Source: Calliopsis andreniformis (lineage: Eukaryota; Arthropoda; Insecta; Hymenoptera; Andrenidae). Taken from it: 64,000 nucleotides of DNA. The position numbers and the translations under genes are program-made. A model generated the notes under the pieces. The model did no database searches. It was given only the letters and a program-made list of their open reading frames with translations, and had not been told where the DNA came from. The DNA is taken from NCBI RefSeq assembly GCF_051401765.1, contig NC_135073.1, positions 8,432,001 through 8,496,000 of the forward strand, written 5' to 3'. Of the stretch, positions 62,501 through 64,000 are shown in pieces (position 1 is the first letter of the stretch; every line of letters starts with the position of its first letter).

Positions 62501-63790
62501 AATTTAATTACATTTTAATACATACTATAAATGATTACAAATTAACTCAACACTAAGACCAAACTTCAAGATTCAAGATAAAGCACCTTTAAAAATAATG
62601 CAACAGAAAGTGGTCTACATCCTAGACTCTAACCTCATGTTCACTGAATCAGATTCTTAAATCAAACTCACCATTCTTTCTCTTAATTTAAAAGAATCTT
62701 TACCTCTATTTCAAGTATTTTATATCATCGCAAAGCTTCATCGGAGCCAACGAATATCTAACACACCCCACTGAAGACCCTCCAAACATTTAGCTTAGTT
62801 CAGCCCGTAGACGCCTGGAATACAGTTGGTTCGCACGCGAAGCCGTTTTAATCTCTACGAAAAACGCTTGTACGAGGTCGAAAGGTCCGCCGAGACCCGG
62901 AAACAAGCTGAACCCCGCGGAGGTGGTGACTGCGAAGGCGGTGGACGCAATAACGGGATAAGCGGGGTCATCGGACAGTTTGCGAGCGCCTCTGCTCCTG
63001 ATGGGCTGGACGATGGAGAGACAGGGATATAGGGAGTCGGTATATTTATAATGACCCTATATGTATGCAAATGGCTGCATATCGTACGGACCTATCCCAC
63101 TCGTACTCGTACGTGACAGGGGCCTCTGTCCACGTGTCCTTCCTCCTCGTTGCACTAGGCACCCCTGGCCTTCCTCTGTCTTCCTCCTTTTCACGGTGTG
63201 CGTGTCTCTTGGAGGCCACCAAGCTCTTGCACGTATGCGAGCGAAACGAGCGCACGGCGAGTTGTCGTTGAGCCAACAGGGGAGGGCAAAACGCATCGAT
63301 TGTGCGTAAATGCGAGTCGACGCGATTTCCACGAGAGACCGTGCCGCAATTTTGCAGCTAACCGAGTCTTTCCACGAGGGGTAGGTGCACGCGTCTGGCC
63401 CGCCATCCGCCCCGAACACTTCGACGTCGATTCAACCCGCTAACCGTGATATCAACCAGAAATTGAAACTGACTTCAACTTTCGACGAGACGAGAGGGTT
63501 GCTCCGGGGGAAACAAGGACGCGTCGTTAACGACTTTAAAAGCTTTTGATGTTAAATGCGACGGGTAACTCGCGCCGTGCTCGACGATGCTTCGATTGTT
63601 AACTAGCACTCTCGATCGCGTCGACCGTGTAAGCATCGATCGGAATAAGTTGTTGCAGCGATTTCGTAATTGGTGGTAATATATTGGGTGGATCCTGGAG
63701 AAGAGAGTCGGTGGATATCTGTGGGGAATGAAGAAATTGATGGGACCGAATTAGAATGTTTCAAGAGAAATTTAACATTCAATTTTAATA
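62501..63790. other. C-rich flank, CpG-rich island, G-rich flank
   Basis: 62521-62820 has 74 C and 32 G on the plus strand (hand count), 62820-63650 is CpG-rich with overlapping chance frames on both strands up to 120 codons, and 63661-63780 has 36 G and 10 C. It is the clearest single example of the skew reversal described in the findings. Confidence 0.55.
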
Positions 63791-64000
63791 CCAGGACTGT
63801 AAATAATTAAAACATGTCACTTTTTACTGAGTCAACGGAATGTAAAAAAAATGTTTATTAATAGTTTCTTTAGCTTTTTTCATTTAGTTTATTTAGTTTC
63901 TTTTGCAGTAACAATAACATACAATAAATTGTAAAAAGTTAAGCGCATTAAAACTTCATCTTCAAAAACGAATATTTGCATTATAGTATTAAAATATTAA
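63791..64000. other. AT-rich right edge
   Basis: AT-rich with A runs. No feature was seen. Confidence 0.6.

Overview
This window looks like intergenic and intronic DNA from an insect, most likely a hymenopteran such as a bee. The basis is a strongly AT-rich background interrupted every 2-3 kb by CpG-rich, often purine-skewed islands, spliceosomal intron signals, small TA-flanked inverted-repeat elements, and almost no coding sequence. This assignment rests on base composition and style, not on a recognised gene. No prokaryotic, viral or CRISPR feature was seen, and no rRNA, tRNA or transposase gene was found.

Layout. A possible short plus-strand exon lies at the left edge (47-167). From there to about 54.8 kb I find no convincing protein-coding exon. 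The stretch alternates between AT-rich spacers and CpG-rich islands, with two inverted-repeat (MITE-like) elements (7037-7250 and 34135-34594), short tandem repeats (11520-11630 and 23187-23366) and three copies of a dispersed promoter-like cassette (12520-12968 and 13420-13750 on the minus strand, 40050-40460 on the plus strand). The best gene evidence is at 55-56 kb on the minus strand. An exon encoding a Gln/His/Thr-rich, disordered N-terminus (54998-55301) is separated by a 285-bp intron from an upstream exon ending at 55587. The CpG-rich region up to about 59 kb is probably its 5' untranslated and promoter region. The rest of that gene would lie to the left, behind a long intron or outside the window. 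I do not recognise the protein.

Two observations stand out. First, nearly every CpG-rich island is flanked on its left by sequence rich in C and A and on its right by sequence rich in G and T, on the same strand, across the whole window. This repeated skew reversal fits divergent transcription or bidirectional replication starting in the islands. Second, the three-copy cassette carries an E2F-like site, a CACGTG box, a perfect TGACGTCA site and a YY1-like site, followed at a similar distance by a strong 5' splice donor. It looks like a duplicated promoter plus first exons of an unidentified transcript family.

Most long open reading frames here lie in the GC-rich islands, have low-complexity Arg/Ser/Pro-rich translations and overlap one another in several frames. 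I treat them as chance.
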